A stretch of DNA of 64,000 nucleotides from Fomitopsis serialis (taxonomy: Eukaryota; Basidiomycota; Agaricomycetes; Polyporales; Fomitopsidaceae): NCBI RefSeq assembly GCF_022376445.1, contig NW_025954963.1, positions 1,550,001-1,614,000 on the forward strand, written 5' to 3'. The notes below the pieces were generated by a model, which saw only the letters and a program-made list of their open reading frames with translations, was not told where the DNA came from and did not search any database. The position numbers were made by a program, and so were the translations under genes. Shown here piece by piece: positions 10,545 to 22,835 of the stretch (the stretch's first letter is position 1; the number at the start of each line of letters is the position of its first letter).

Positions 10545-12982
10545 TGTCGTGAGCGGCGTGACTGGTGTGGCGTTGTCTTCATCCGCTGCCCGCGACTACG
10601 ACGCCCCCTCGCGCAGGTGATGGTCGAGGGAGACGAGCAGTGCGCCGCCGCCTTTTGAAGTTTTCCTTCACGGCCAGAATCAGTCGGCAGCCAGGGAACT
10701 CTGTCGATCGGGCTGCGATCCGACCAGGCGTGGCGCAAGCCTGCGTGGCTCACGCTCGCCCGTCGCTGCAACTCGCCCTCCTCCTGCGCTATCTCCCCCA
10801 GTCAGCCCTGATGGGCTCTCCGTGCGTGCAGGGTGCTCGTGCTCTCCCCTCCCTCCTTGAAACGTCGCCCCAGCCACCGACACGCCCTGCAGCGCGGTGG
10901 CTGAACTGCCAGAAGCACGACTTCTCGTCCAAGCGCCCGTCTGCCACCTGCTGCCTGTGGATCTGCCATGCCAGAACACAGGCTCCTCCCTCCGCGGAGC
11001 TCTGTCTGTCCTCTCCTCCGCTTCTCTCACTGGACACTAATATAACTCTGTCCTCTTTCTCTCACAGCCATCTTCGCGGCGCCCACACAGCAGTACGCCG
11101 CCGTCTCACACTCAGAATTGAGTCCCAGTGGGCTAAACACGCTTTCTGCGTAGCAAGTGCCAGTCCGTCTTGACATGCGATCAAATATGCTGCCCCCATA
11201 CCTGGTCAGCGCAACATGCCTTCTTGGCCATAATGTCTCCCTCCGCCGGCCAGCCGTACAAAGACCGTACTGTCGTGCGAGCAGCATGATATCGAAACGC
11301 ATCCATACAAGGCCAATCAGCGAACCTGGATCACCAGAAATGCGTCCTCTTCATGAGGATTCGGCATGATGTCCCGAGCCTAAAGTGGTTCCGCTTCTGC
11401 TGATCCACCCTGGTCCCATAAGTGGACCTTCCACCAGATCTCCGGGAGCATTCATTCAATCTCTCTTCATTGCGCCATCTCTCATGTTCATACTACTGGC
11501 GATGCATTGTACCCCGTTGATCCGCGCCATATATCAACTCCTTCCATTTTGACGCTACCCAAATTCGGCTACTGAGTAGTACCTCAAGCGATCCATGAGC
11601 CAGACCCCGGCACCCACCCTCTGCGCCGCCCCCCAATCGTATCCAAGACACCGAAAACGCCTCTCCTCACCTGCGGCTGAGTATTCCGCCCGGTACGTCA
11701 GGCCCCTCTCTCTCCCGATCAAACCTCACGCCGACACGTTGAAACAGGACACCCTGGGTTCTTGGGTGCGGCTAGCGAGCGGAGCGAACCCTGAGTCAAT
11801 GGCGTACGTACGCATGCCCACCCACCGTGCTCCATGCCGCTGGCGTGCGGCGGTTCCCACCGCCTCTGCGAGAAGCGTCCAAGGATGACGAATGGGACCT
11901 TCTCGACTCCTCCTGATGGGAGCTCCTCTGGCGCAATGTCAAGGCAGTAACTTGAGGCTGCGTCGCAGGCATCCAGAACTGCTACGCTATCCGTTGACCA
12001 ATTTCTGCGACCGTGCATCCGTAACTTTTCTGGCTGCTGACCGATCTGCCTGCACAGCGACCTGCCGCGATATTCGTGCCAAACGTCAACAATAGGCCCG
12101 CTCCCATGATGGTCCCCGGAACAGTGTCAAAGACACCAGGCCCTCGCGGACCCAGAACATGCCGAAACAATGCGACGCGGGCGTCGCAAGAAGACCGCTG
12201 CCTATCCGGGGCTGTTAGTCTGGGAACCTGTATACGAACGCTGGTCAGGAAACCCGGAACGGCTCCCGGCATCAGCAGCCGGAGCTTCTTCTTGCTGCTT
12301 GACGAAGTCCTCTCTACTTGCGATCCGCGATAGGCCGAGGCGTTACCGTCGCACTGAATGGCAAATGTGGCAGCAATAACAAGTTGCCAATGTCAAAACT
12401 CTCGATTTATGGCGGCCGAACGATAGAACTGCCTGCCAACCTTTCTAGGGTACGTTGATCTGGGCACTGTTGCTCTATCTGGCTTGGCTACGGACCCATC
12501 GTGCATCAAATTCCGGGAGGGAGAATTGCCAAACTATCGCATTCGCCCATATACCCCTGAACGGAACCTGCAGAAGCCTTCATTGCGGAGGGAGCGCCAC
12601 CATTTGCGCAGACAGCGGTATGGTCCGAAAACGCTGCAGGCGTATCCACGTTCAGTCGCCCTCGCGCGTGGTCCTGGCCGAATTGGCGTAAGGCGCATGG
12701 CTTCCGGAACCGAGATAGACGCATCCACGTCGCTCGGGGCGCCCCATTCAACGGCTAACTAACCAAGCCTTTCGTCGCTAAACGCGCTCAGCTACATTGA
12801 CCGCCCATACCGACGCCAACCTGTGGGGCCAACCCTAACGGCGTTACTAAACGGGCCCTTGATGCTTAGACGCCGCACATAGCCAGAGAGGCGGAACAAA
12901 CACTATACTCAATAAACTACAACAGCTAGGAAACAGTCCGTACAGCCGCAACACCTGTTCTCCTCCTACGCCTGCATCCACC
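10545..12982. other. 2.4 kb without a supported gene
   Basis: This holds the promoter of the CENP-B-type gene and the 3' flank of CAF1. Short open frames on both strands have no conserved motif. No terminal repeats or transposon motifs are recognised. Confidence 0.45.
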
Positions 12983-14275
12983 CTACCTCCCACCGCCAAC
13001 GCCAATCGCCGTCCGCATATAATGCCCATTCGCGCCCATAGCGCCGTACGGCGTTCCTGGAGGTAATGGCGTAGGCAGCGTCGACGCCAACGCCGGAGTA
13101 CTCATCGAGCCAAGGCCCATCGCGACGGCGGCGACGTTATGGTTCTGTGCGGGGCCGGGCGTCTGGTTGTGCTCGCGTGCGACGCCGGTGCGGTCCTCGC
13201 GCTCGGCGATAGTCGCGGCGGTCCCGCGCATGGGCTCGCCGATGCCGTTCGCGATGAAGGTCTGCCCGAGCCCGTAGAGCTTGTGGTTGTACTCCGCGTC
13301 GTCGATGTAGTCGCTGAAGTAGAGCTCGCGCATTTTGAAGAAAGTGGATGCGGTGAGAAGCGAGTCGGAGCCTGCTTGATGGGAGGGACCTATTCGCATG
13401 ACCTGCAGTGTGGATGGGTTGGTAAGGTGTCGAGAGGCAGAATAGAGCCTGGTGCGAGGTGGATCAAACCCTTACCCCAAGGTCGTCTGCAACATCTTGT
13501 AGGCCGCCCTTCAGCACCTTACATGCTCGCATGACAAACTTTATGTCGTATATTGTTGGGAACCATGTTCGCAGGACGTCGAAGAACATCTCTTCGGTCG
13601 TGGGTAATGATTCGGCAGTGAGGAGCTTGACAAAGTAGCCAAAGTCGTATCCGCTTCGGGAGGACACCATGTAAGCATGTTGGCAACGCGGGGACCCGCG
13701 CACGGGGTACATACCTGTGGAAGGATATCCACTTCGTTTCTGGCGTGAGCACGAGGCCCGACGTGATCATCAACTCGGCGAAGTCATTGGGCTCGATGCC
13801 CATTTCTTCGTGTCGTTGAAGGTCGATGCCAGACTTCTGCAGCAGCTCTATCGACTCGGGAGCGTACATGTCGTCGCTGCACGTTACGTAATCAACGCGC
13901 CGGGACAGAGTCACTAAGAAAGGGGATCCTCACTTCACGCTGAAGTGGAAGTTGAACTGCCATGTCGAGACGTCCTGCGGGTAGCCCCCATCCTCATCTG
14001 CCAGAGTGAGACCGACCTGGATGATCTTGAGTAGGTCGACGTTACACCGCATGGTCTGGTAGTGGTAGTCGGACGATGTCTTGAACGAGCCAATCGGACG
14101 CGCGACAACGCCAGGAAACTCGGTGTCCTATGAGATCGTAAGCACTGGAATGCCCTCGAAGAGCGACGAGACGGATATAGACCATTGCGACGTAGGGATA
14201 CTTGTCAATGAGGTCGCGGATGTTATTCATCTCTTGCTCGAGATTCGGTGCCCATACTTCTCGTATTCGAGACAT
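12983..14275 (-). CDS. CAF1: CCR4-NOT deadenylase subunit CAF1/POP2 (CNOT7-type)
   Basis: Five exons, 14183-14275, 13934-14127, 13715-13876, 13476-13653 and 12983-13402, all in phase, give 348 residues. The start MSRIREVWAPNLEQEM is typical. The DEDD nuclease residues are all visible: Asp and Glu in YVAMDTEFPGVVARPIG, the Asp in WISFHSGYDFGYFVKLL, and His plus Asp in MRIGPSHQAGSDSLLTAS. The core ends at NHKLYGLGQTF, after which about 85 residues are low-complexity, rich in Ala, Gly, Thr and Pro. CAF1 is a Mg2+-dependent 3'-5' poly(A) exonuclease that binds CCR4 and the NOT1 scaffold and acts in cytoplasmic mRNA decay. Nothing is missing from the active site. Confidence 0.95.
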
Positions 14276-15123
14276 GCTCCTGCTTCCACCTGTCTCTCCC
14301 GAAGTTCAAGTGTAGATTCCAACGAGGCGAGCAGTAATGAGAAGATAGCGCGGTAAACGGAGCGAGCTTTGGGACGGAAGGGTGGCTGAAGAGTCGAGAC
14401 GCGTACCGCATGTTGTCGATCGTTTGGTCCCCGCCACCAGTGTCGGCGCTTAGGATGCTCCCCGAGAGCCGTAAATGGTAACTGCCCTCTCCCAAACGCC
14501 GAGCGCTTGCTTCCCGAACTTCGTGCAGCTCGTTCACTGCCCACATTTACTTCACAGCATGATGCTGTGTACGGCTTTACGTGCTAAACGTTTTGCTAGT
14601 TCAAAACTGGTAAAGTGACCCCGGTGGTAGTTTATTATTGGCAGTGGCCTCCTGGCATGCATTGAGATGTGTATAGGATAAGAAAAATAGGAAGTTCAAT
14701 ACGAAGATTGATTTCTGAACATCCGAAGGATTAGATTAGCTGGTGAGTACGCTTTGGCTCCTCAGGATGGTCGTCGCAGTCATCCATCACAAATAGCACA
14801 GTTCTCAGCTTGTCCGAACTCGAACAAGTCTCAGGCAACTCGCTATTTGCGGTGTACGGCTGCAGACGACAATCCTCAAGGAACCGAGGCGTGTTGGGTA
14901 GGAAAGCTGCTCCACGAATCATCAGCGAACTTCGAGTGTGACAACGATGTAATATCAATACTGTATGCTAGTATGCCAGTGCATCCTCGATTCTTCCATC
15001 TTCTTGTGCGCTGTCTACCACCTTGATGGCGGTACATTGTGAAGTTTTCATGGTGTATGTGTGCATTATGCTTACCACTACTTTGCAAACTTCCTTGGCT
15101 GCATTGATAGCCCAGGCTGGGGG

Positions 15124-15360
15124 TCAGTTGATACACAGTGAGAGCAGGAACTTGAAGCGGACTGTCGACAGGGAATCCTCCAAAGGATGAACCTTTATAC
15201 CTCTCAGTAAGCGCAGTCGGGCTCCGAAGTAAATTGCGTCGATGACGGACTCCGATGCTTTGCCGCAACACAACAAACCTTCTTTTGCAAGCACCCCAAT
15301 ATTGCGCGGTACCTGGCGGGCGAAGCCTCGGATGTCGTCGTACTCGAGTGTACCTCCTAA
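15124..15360 (-). other. Unassigned open segment, possible exon or gene remnant
   Basis: A 78-codon open segment on the minus strand reads protein-like text (LEYDDIRGFARQVPRNIGVL, then a Cys-Cys pair, SESVIDAIYFGARLRLL, GIKVHPLEDSLSTVRFKFLL) and ends at TGA 15124-15126. It has no ATG; an upstream AG could be a splice acceptor. I do not recognise the family. It could be an exon of a small orphan gene or a decayed gene. Confidence 0.25.
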
Positions 15361-15366
15361 GTCTAC

Positions 15367-15400
15367 ATGACCGCGGATTCATATCTGAATCTGCGGTCAT
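15367..15400. repeat. 34-bp near-perfect palindrome (hairpin)
   Basis: Two 15-nt arms, ATGACCGCGGATTCA and TGAATCTGCGGTCAT, are separated by TATC; 14 of 15 positions pair. It could be a dyad protein-binding site or a transcript hairpin. It lies immediately upstream (in minus-strand sense) of the unassigned open segment. Confidence 0.6.
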
Positions 15401-15921
15401 ATCCGCACTTTAGTATTCTTGGCAGCCGTCTGAGGGATGATTTGTGGGGGTATGTTGTCGTCTACAATTGTCTGGGGCGCCCATGACCAACCCATCCAAA
15501 CTCTCATCCCGCATCTGATTCATCAAGCCACCTACGAGCCTGCGTGCCAATTTATCAGCTGATTATCACGTATCATTCATTGCATTGGATTCAAGTCTTA
15601 GAGACATAGTTTCAGCCGTTAACGAGTCTGACACGAAGCAACGGTTCACCACAAAACTCTCAGTGTGCGCCTAGGCCATTGACTACGTGGATGCGGAAAG
15701 CATGTACAACCACCGAACCCAGACCCTTAGAACCACAAAAGAAGACGTAGCCAAATACCTCTCCTGGACATGCCACGTTCTCAGAAGAAGTACGCATTCT
15801 CCCTGAGGCATTCAAGCTGGAAGATGACTAACCATGTACCCACAGCCACAGGCCGTGTCAACAGTCAAAGGCATACAGATTCAGGTTCAGTCTAAACAAT
15901 CTCACAAACATCGACAACTTT

Positions 15922-18900
15922 CTTATTGTGCGAGTTCCACCTGAAAATGCCGCATGAACAAGATCACGCCCGGATAGAAGAGGCAAACTTACGTAGTTAC
16001 TTGGGAAGATACCCTTCCTTCCGGCGGAATCCACGCCTACGGGCAGGTATGCTTGTCAGTCTAACTAACAAGGGGTATCCGACCGCGGAGACGTACCCTC
16101 CCACCAGCCATCTGCGTAGTTCATCCCTCCTCTCGGTCCTCCGGTCAGTTCGATTAGGCCGCCCTCTTGCACGTTTAGCTCGTCCGGGCCTTGCGATTGG
16201 TACGCGTAGACGCCCCGCACTACGACCGCATCAGTCGTTAACCGGTTCAATCAGCACATAGAAGGGAAACGTACCGGATTTTCCTTTGACCTGCGGACGA
16301 GAGGTAGCAGGAGGCACCGGCGGCGGTCTCGGCGTCGCACTTGAGCTTGAAGACTCGATGACTTGTACGTACGCCGCTGGGACTAGCCCTTTGCCCCCGA
16401 GTTCGTCCGCTACCTTGACCCAGCCGGATCCGTCATCTTCCTCAAGAACTTGCACGGTGGTTCCGGCTAAGGGTGCGTGTCAGCGTCTGTCGCTTTGCCG
16501 AACTGTCCGGACCAACCTGTCACAACTAGTTCGAACGGCGAGGTGGGCGTAAAACTGTAGACAACCTGCGCGCTTGGAAGTGCCTCACGGATGACCGAGT
16601 CTCTAGGCGCAAAGGAGGACGGAGATGGTGTCATGCCTGATCAGTCGAAACGTGAATCAGTCTTCGATAACTGTTCAGTCACTGAGACTGACCTTGACTG
16701 CCGCTCTTCGATGTTGTGGAGGACATTGTAGAAGAACGTGACATGGTAGACGCGGCACTCGACCGCACGGCGCCTTTGGATCCCGCACAATCGGCAGGAA
16801 CCTACATAGCCGAAACGTCGAGGTGAAGACACAGAGCATACACATGTGCACGAGCAATCGAACCTTCAACTCGCATTTCGCATGGACTGAAATGCCGCAT
16901 GCTTTGCATGTCTTTCCTTGCTTGCTGAGGCCCCAGATAGAAGACTGCGATCATATTCAACGAAGTTGAATTCGTTACGTTGCCGGCAGCGAGACAGACG
17001 CCGGGAACACCCACCTTGCAGTAGGCGCACGGAGTTGGAATGGAGAAGGAAGTGCTCTTGAAGGCGTGCAGCTTCTGTTCGCCTTCATCACCTACACAGC
17101 GATGACAGACAGACCAAATAAGCGAGTCGAGTGCATCGGTCAGTGCGTGACGTACCGCTCAGTGCCGCCGATATCACATCGATTTCGGCGAGTAACATGT
17201 ACTCTGACGACAAGTAAAATGTGAGTTGGTGATGCGCTTCAAGATAGCTCTACAAGAAGTTCAGCACTGACGTCAAATTGCGGGCACACTGCACAAGCAG
17301 GGACTATTCCCCGAGAGATACTTACATCTGTTGCTTCTTCTCGGTTCGCTGCTTTGTCGATTCCCACGTTGTTAGCCATCATTCTGGCAAACGACTCCAT
17401 TTCTTTGCCTATCCAGGAGTCATATTGAGTACCGGCATGACTAATGAAGAAAAGTCGAGAATCTCGCGCTGAGACTTACGTTTGGAGGTGATCACCGGTC
17501 GCAGCTCGTCCAACTTACTCCGACATTTCGTCAGTCTGTTCTGTAGGTACACTTTGGGTGCAGGCTCGACGACCATGTCTGCCTACAGGATCGACATTCG
17601 TTGTGAGCCAGCTCTTTCGAAGCCTATCGGTAGACTTACGGTATCATAGTGAACGGTACATGGCTCGAAGCTCCAATCACCAGGCTTCGTGAACGGACGA
17701 ATGTTATGCTCGATGAAGAGCTCCTGATCGGCTTGTGGGTTGACGGCTGCCAATCTACTCTCCACGCCGTCTATGTGAGTGCGCAGGGTATCGAGATGGC
17801 TCTTCTGCAGTGACTGCGCTTGCACCATGATGACCACAAATCTCTCGAGTAATTGTGCCTGCAGGGTTTCTGGCAAGACCTCTGAGTGATGACCGCTGAT
17901 AGTCAATGAGTCGTTGGGCCGACTCACGAAATTGCTACAAGACACGGGAATATGAGCGGTGATACGAAAGTGTATATTGAAACAACATACGTCTTCTAGG
18001 CTGGGTAGATCCTCGTCGTAGAATTTGTCCTTAAGTCTGTTAGATGTCGATGTCGAGATGAGATAAACACTGATTGTCGAAAGTGAGCCGTAGTTCGTGA
18101 TCAGATAGTCGAGGTCCCCACTTCTTGCTGTTCTGCATATCGACCTGCTGCGATTCAAATTGCTTCGCTGCACGGTCGGCGTGTCGGTCATCCGCGCGAC
18201 CCTTCGCACGGCTGCTGAGACTGGGATTAACAAAGCTTAAAGTGTCTGGACACACCTGCTTTTGGCGGTAGCTTTCTACCTCGCTGCAATCTTCGTCGTA
18301 CTGCGTCAGTCATGAGCGATAGGGCGAGGTGGTCAACAAGATTAATGCACAACCTTTTGTTTGCTCTAAAAGTGTGGATCATGAGCTTGCGTTTCCACTA
18401 CTAAGTCAGGCTCACATACCTTGATGCGATCGGTATACACGCGATCCCTCTCGGATAGGAGCTTCGAGAAGTGCTGTTCTTGTTTCTTCTTGGCTTCCTC
18501 CTGCCGCCGCTCTGTCACTTTCAGAGCCTCTATGACTTGCGCCGTCAGCGAATCCGCAAGACCATTGTGAGCCTGCGCCGAATCCATCATAGAAGAGATG
18601 AGCTGCGCATAGGCGTTGTGGAGAGTGCTACGTTCGCCGATCGTTGAGCTATCGACGTTATCGAGAGCATTCAATGTACCTTCTCTGCAAGACGTCTTCT
18701 CCCCAGGTCTTGGTCGGCTCGGTGCCAACAACGAGTGCAGCATCTTTCTTGCTCTTCTTTTCCGCGGCCTTGCGGGCGAGGGCTTGTAGCTTTGTCGCGT
18801 ATTCACGTTCAAGAGCAACACGTTCCTTATGCATCTCGCGAACCTGCACAGTACCACGGTATCGTATCATCAATGTCAGATGTAGATCAAGATGGCCTCG

Positions 18901-19054
18901 ACACCTACATCGGCGAGTAGCTCAAGCTGTACATCGGTCAGAGCGACCAAGCGATCCACCTGGTCCTGAATGGATGTCAGCTACCCGGTCCTGCATTGCT
19001 AGCTGGTCGTCGCTGTACCGGCAGTTCTTTTCCGTAGGTCTGACCGCTGCTCAT
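15922..19054 (-). CDS. BZZ1: BZZ1-type actin-assembly adaptor: F-BAR, C1 and two SH3 domains
   Basis: The start is ATG at 19052-19054; early exons are 19019-19054 and 18909-18965. The N-terminal F-BAR/FCH region reads LPDQVDRLVALTDVQLELLA, then MHKERVALEREYATKLQALA, and a long charged coiled coil follows (LSERDRVYTDRI, DDRHADRAAKQFE, FIEHNIRPFTKPGDWSFEPC). About 16.75-17.09 kb encodes a complete C1 zinc finger: HAFKSTSFSIPTPCAYCK, IWGLSKQGKTCKACGISVHA, KCELK, VPADC, with all H/C ligands at classic C1 spacing. Two SH3 domains follow: WVKVADELGGKGLVPAAYVQ and VVVRGVYAYQSQGPDELNVQ with YADGWWEG. A 3' micro-exon supplies the end, VELAQ; stop at 15922-15924. Bzz1 binds Las17/WASP and type I myosins at cortical actin patches during endocytosis. 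Family and order match filamentous-fungal Bzz1. Middle exon borders are approximate. Confidence 0.92.
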
Positions 19055-21292
19055 GGTTGAATTATCTGTGATTCCGATAGGTAGTCATGGTCCGGGCTGG
19101 GTCATCAAGATGCAATCTCTCAACTTACGCAAGATTCAATGTAACGGCTTCTGGCAAGCAAACGAGTCAAGCCTGCGGCGTTCCGTGAAGGTGAGCTCGG
19201 GCCAACGTTGAGAAAGAGACTCCGCTAGTGGTTTCAGGCGATGCAATCGCTGATCTACAGGGATGAACAGTCAACGTAGTCGCGGCGGTCAGTGCGAACA
19301 ACAACTTGAAGGTGTCTCGGTGGCAGCAGTGCCACACTCGGCATCGTGATCTTGAGATCTCGGGCGCCCCGAAGTCATCGAGATTCGAAGATCATGACAC
19401 GACCGTGACTTGGCAGTGTCCTATGTACTTTGTGTAATACCTTGTCACGGTTGAACCAGACCAGAACTCTTGGCTATGGCTGGCTTGAGCACGACAATGA
19501 ACAGTTCAACGAATTGCTAGCCCGACAAATATCTCAAATATCTGCTCACAAACAGGTTTGCAGGCCGCACACTGGCAAGCAGCCCTAATTGCGGCGCCGA
19601 CGATCGTGAGTCGCGGATGTCTCTGGAGAGGTTTGTGATGGGCCTCGATACATACATCGACGTGATGCATGTGGACTGTCTCAGGTTTGACGGGTGAGTC
19701 GCAGGTCAATTGGACCGCCTGCAGACGCTACTACCAACCAAACGGGTCTAGACTCGGACTCGTCGAACTTCCAGCATATCCACGGCGCTCACGAATCGAA
19801 TGCTACACCTACTGCGTGTGGATGATCGCAGACGTGTCTGTGTCCAGAGCTCCAGCTAAGGTGAGTGTTGCATTTTCGCTATAGCAATGCCCTCCTGCGA
19901 CTTCGCTTGCTGTGATGCGTAGAGATGCACCACACAGAGAACCGGTCTCGAACTTCGAAGTCTTCCGACGACAAGACTGACTCCAAACCTCGCTTCTGTC
20001 CGGGTCATCGTCTCCATCCCATCACTGGTACTGCTGTCGATGGATCCCCACGGCGCACTCGACTTTGTTCAGTTTGCTGCCTCGAGGGTACAATGGACGG
20101 TGCTTGAACTGTCTTCCCAAGGGATTCGACATGTTTTCCAATGCCTGGGTGGGCCAAACATTCGGGTACTAGTTTCGGCGGCATAAAGCGCACCGCCACC
20201 TGCAAGCTAGTGCCTGAACGAGTCGAGGCTGTCATGTGACGAACAGAGGCATCCTCATGTCTGGCCACTGGATGTTCCTGTCTCCGGCGTGCTCTTGCTG
20301 CTTATTTTTGCAGATTGCTGGGCACGGTGACGTCGAGGGTATAGGCCCGGCTTTCGTTGCGGCACTTACCCTCCGGCCTCTGCCAGCAGCTTGAATACTT
20401 ATGTTACCTCGAGCCGCACGTACATACGCTTATGGATGCAATGTTGTCCCTGACGCTCTCGGTCGAGACCCGAGAGCGTCTTCATGCCAGTTTCATGCTG
20501 TATTATCGCTCGATCAGTTCTGCAGGTCGACATCCTCCACCGTCGATGAGGAGCATCTTCGCTGGATGCTCTTCGAAGGCTTTTGGGCGGCGAGTCCATT
20601 AACAACAGTCCCAGCTCCCTTAACGAAACTCGGTTGTAGGTCGCCACCAATCTCGGCTCGCCGAGACATGATTCCATTGCCAAGGGCCTCAAGGGCCTCT
20701 CCAAAAATTTCCCTCCCAGTGAGTTTCAAGTTCTCATATTCCATTGCCTTTCGGGGCACGTTGATTACGTATGAATAGCAAGATCGAGGTGGCGGGCCGC
20801 CCGTCTCGATCAAGCATTCCGATTGGCTGAGCGATCCTGAACCCTCAATTACCTCGAAGACCGCCGGCCTATAGGAAGACTCGGCCGGCTTAAATACTTA
20901 CACGGGAAGGCCGAGCGAGCACACACAGCCACACAGGTGTTCAGGGCCAGAAACCTCCGGGAGCCGTCGGTGCCTGCTCATACGGGCATTCGTTTTGACG
21001 ATCCGAAGACACACCCCGGATTGTGGGTACACTCAGGTTACTCCGGTTTTGGGGGTTGTTGTGGTCGACTCACCGCGCGTTCGCCGAACCGGTCTGGGCT
21101 CGAGAGACTTTCAGCTTTTTTTGCTCGTCGACATGTGGGGGCGGAGAGCGTCGGCGCATAAAAGGGCCAGTTAGCAGAGGGTTGCACTCCAACGGGTCTG
21201 CTCGTCTCATCGTCTTTGGCACCACCGGTCTCTTGCACTTGTGCAACGTCCTTCCTTAGGTTCTCCCTACCTCCTTACCGTCCTTACACACG
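19055..21292. other. 2.2 kb without a supported gene
   Basis: This divergent interval holds the BZZ1 promoter and the promoter of the secreted RlpA-like gene. Short open frames at 19.5-20.8 kb give no conserved domain and no convincing splice joins. Confidence 0.45.
21157..21164 (+). promoter_or_regulatory. TATA box of the secreted RlpA-like gene
   Basis: CATAAAAG lies about 130 bp upstream of the ATG at 21293, in the usual range for a TATA-driven, strongly expressed fungal gene. It is called from position and sequence only. Confidence 0.55.
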
Positions 21293-21871
21293 ATGTCTCG
21301 CTTCGCCGTCCTCGCCACCGCGTTCTGCGCGATCCTCGCTTCCGTCTCTGGTTCGCCCGTGGCGACCAACGAGACTGTCACCCTCGAGAAGCGTATCACG
21401 CACACCGGCCGGGTATGTCTTGTCTTTGTGGCCTCCGATTTCGCCTTGAAACTGACGTTCTCGTCCCACAGGGCACTTGGTACGAAGTCGGTCTCGGTGC
21501 CTGCGGGTACAACGACATCGACAGCTCTTACATCGTCGCCATCTCTCACGAGATCTACAACAACGGCGGTAACTGCAACCAGGTTAGTCGCCCAGAGTCA
21601 CGTCCCAGTGCCGCTCAAACTGACTTCGCCCTTAGTACATGCGTATCGAGAACACTGCCAACGGCGCTGTCGCCTACGGCCAGACTCGCGACGAGTGCAT
21701 GGGATGTGACGCGACTGCCATTGGTATGTATATCTCTCGCCGCTTCATACCGGTTGCTAACAGCTCCGCACAGACCTGAGCCCTTCGCTCTTCCAGGCTC
21801 TCGGTGCCGACCTCGGGGAGGGCGTCCTCAGCCTCTCCTGGCACTTCATGTCCAAGGACTGGAAGCCCTAA
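21293..21871 (+). CDS. Secreted RlpA-like double-psi beta-barrel protein (riboflavin-aldehyde-forming-enzyme type)
   Basis: Four exons, 21293-21412, 21472-21582, 21636-21723 and 21774-21871, are in phase and give 138 residues. Residues 1-20 are a signal peptide (MSRFAVLATAFCAILASVSG). A short propeptide ends in LEKR, a Kex2-type site. The mature part starts GTWYEVGLGACGYND, followed by IVAISHEIYNNGGNCNQ, MRIENTANGAVAYGQTRDEC and CDATAIDLSPSLFQAL, the double-psi beta-barrel seen in RlpA, barwin and expansin relatives. Four cysteines can form the usual two disulphides. Proteins of this size in mushrooms are often annotated as riboflavin aldehyde-forming enzyme, and related genes are expressed during fruiting or on lignocellulose. 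The fold and secretion are well supported; enzymatic activity is not shown by sequence. Confidence 0.9.
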
Positions 21872-22835
21872 GCGGCCCAGCCGACCGACCCCCGCTGGCG
21901 TCACCCGACGTCAGCCCCCACCCTCGCTCCTCACCACGACATAGACGTCCCTCATTCGCTCTACCATTCCTTACGGCTCTCCGGTCTGTTGTCTTAATAC
22001 ACCCGCCGCTCCCTGGGGGACGCGGCGCACCCTCGCCGGTCTAGGCCAGCGCACATTTATCTATAGGCCCTCCGTTGGCGCGGACGACATAGAGTCTCGC
22101 CGCAGGGGGTGTGATTGTAGCATAATCCTTGTGTAGCGGTGTTCACTCTGCCCTTAGCACCTCTCCCCAAGATGGGAGAGTATTGTAGCAGATCAAAAAG
22201 TATGTTGGCGTATAGACGTAGATGCAGAAATACAATGAAAACCTGAAAAGAAAGTGTCTTTCGTGTGATGGTCATGATGACTTTTGCATCGACTTCTGAG
22301 TCGAAATTGTTCATTGATAAAGTGATCACAGGGCCGAGCGCTGCCCAGTGGACATCGTAGAGGATATGCTGCACACCGACCTGAATGTCTACAACAGGAC
22401 CCGTACATCGCGCATTGGCATGTACGCTTCAAGTTGTCAGAATCGTTGTTAGCCTTGGCCAGACCGAACAGTATTATATACTGCACTTGTCTTGCAGGTC
22501 TTGATACCAAGCCCGGACCGGATGGGCCATTCATCCTTCAGACCGACGGCCGCATGGTAGGAAAGCAGGAAAAGGAACATATTGACGTAAGAATCGTAAA
22601 ACGTCACAGTACATGGGGCGCAAACATAACTACACGCGAACGAACAGCGTTCAGACAGTCAACATGACGCAGACGCATAAAGTCCGAGGGTATCCCGGAA
22701 CGCGGACCATTCGAAATAGGACGTAGCGTAGATCCATAACCACCTGTCATCATACCTCCTCCTACATCATGAGCATATACATGTCTTCCTTGATCCGGCC
22801 TCGACCGAGGGTGCATCGCGTCGGACATAGCTTCA
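21872..22835. other. Intergenic, tail-to-tail
   Basis: This is 3' flanks of the RlpA-like and GPI-protein genes. No conserved coding sequence is seen. Confidence 0.5.

Larger units (their letters stand above)
14276..15921. other. 1.6 kb interval upstream of CAF1 with one unexplained open segment
   Basis: This is the CAF1 promoter and the 3' flank of BZZ1. It contains the unassigned open segment and the near-palindrome listed separately. No other conserved coding sequence is seen. Confidence 0.4.

Noticed and set aside
19500..20813. Possible small genes in the BZZ1/RlpA-like interval
   Set aside because: Tested joins gave introns too short or immediate stops; no conserved sequence.
21241..22044. 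267-codon plus-strand frame over the RlpA-like gene
   Set aside because: It reads through three introns of a well-supported secreted-protein gene in another frame.
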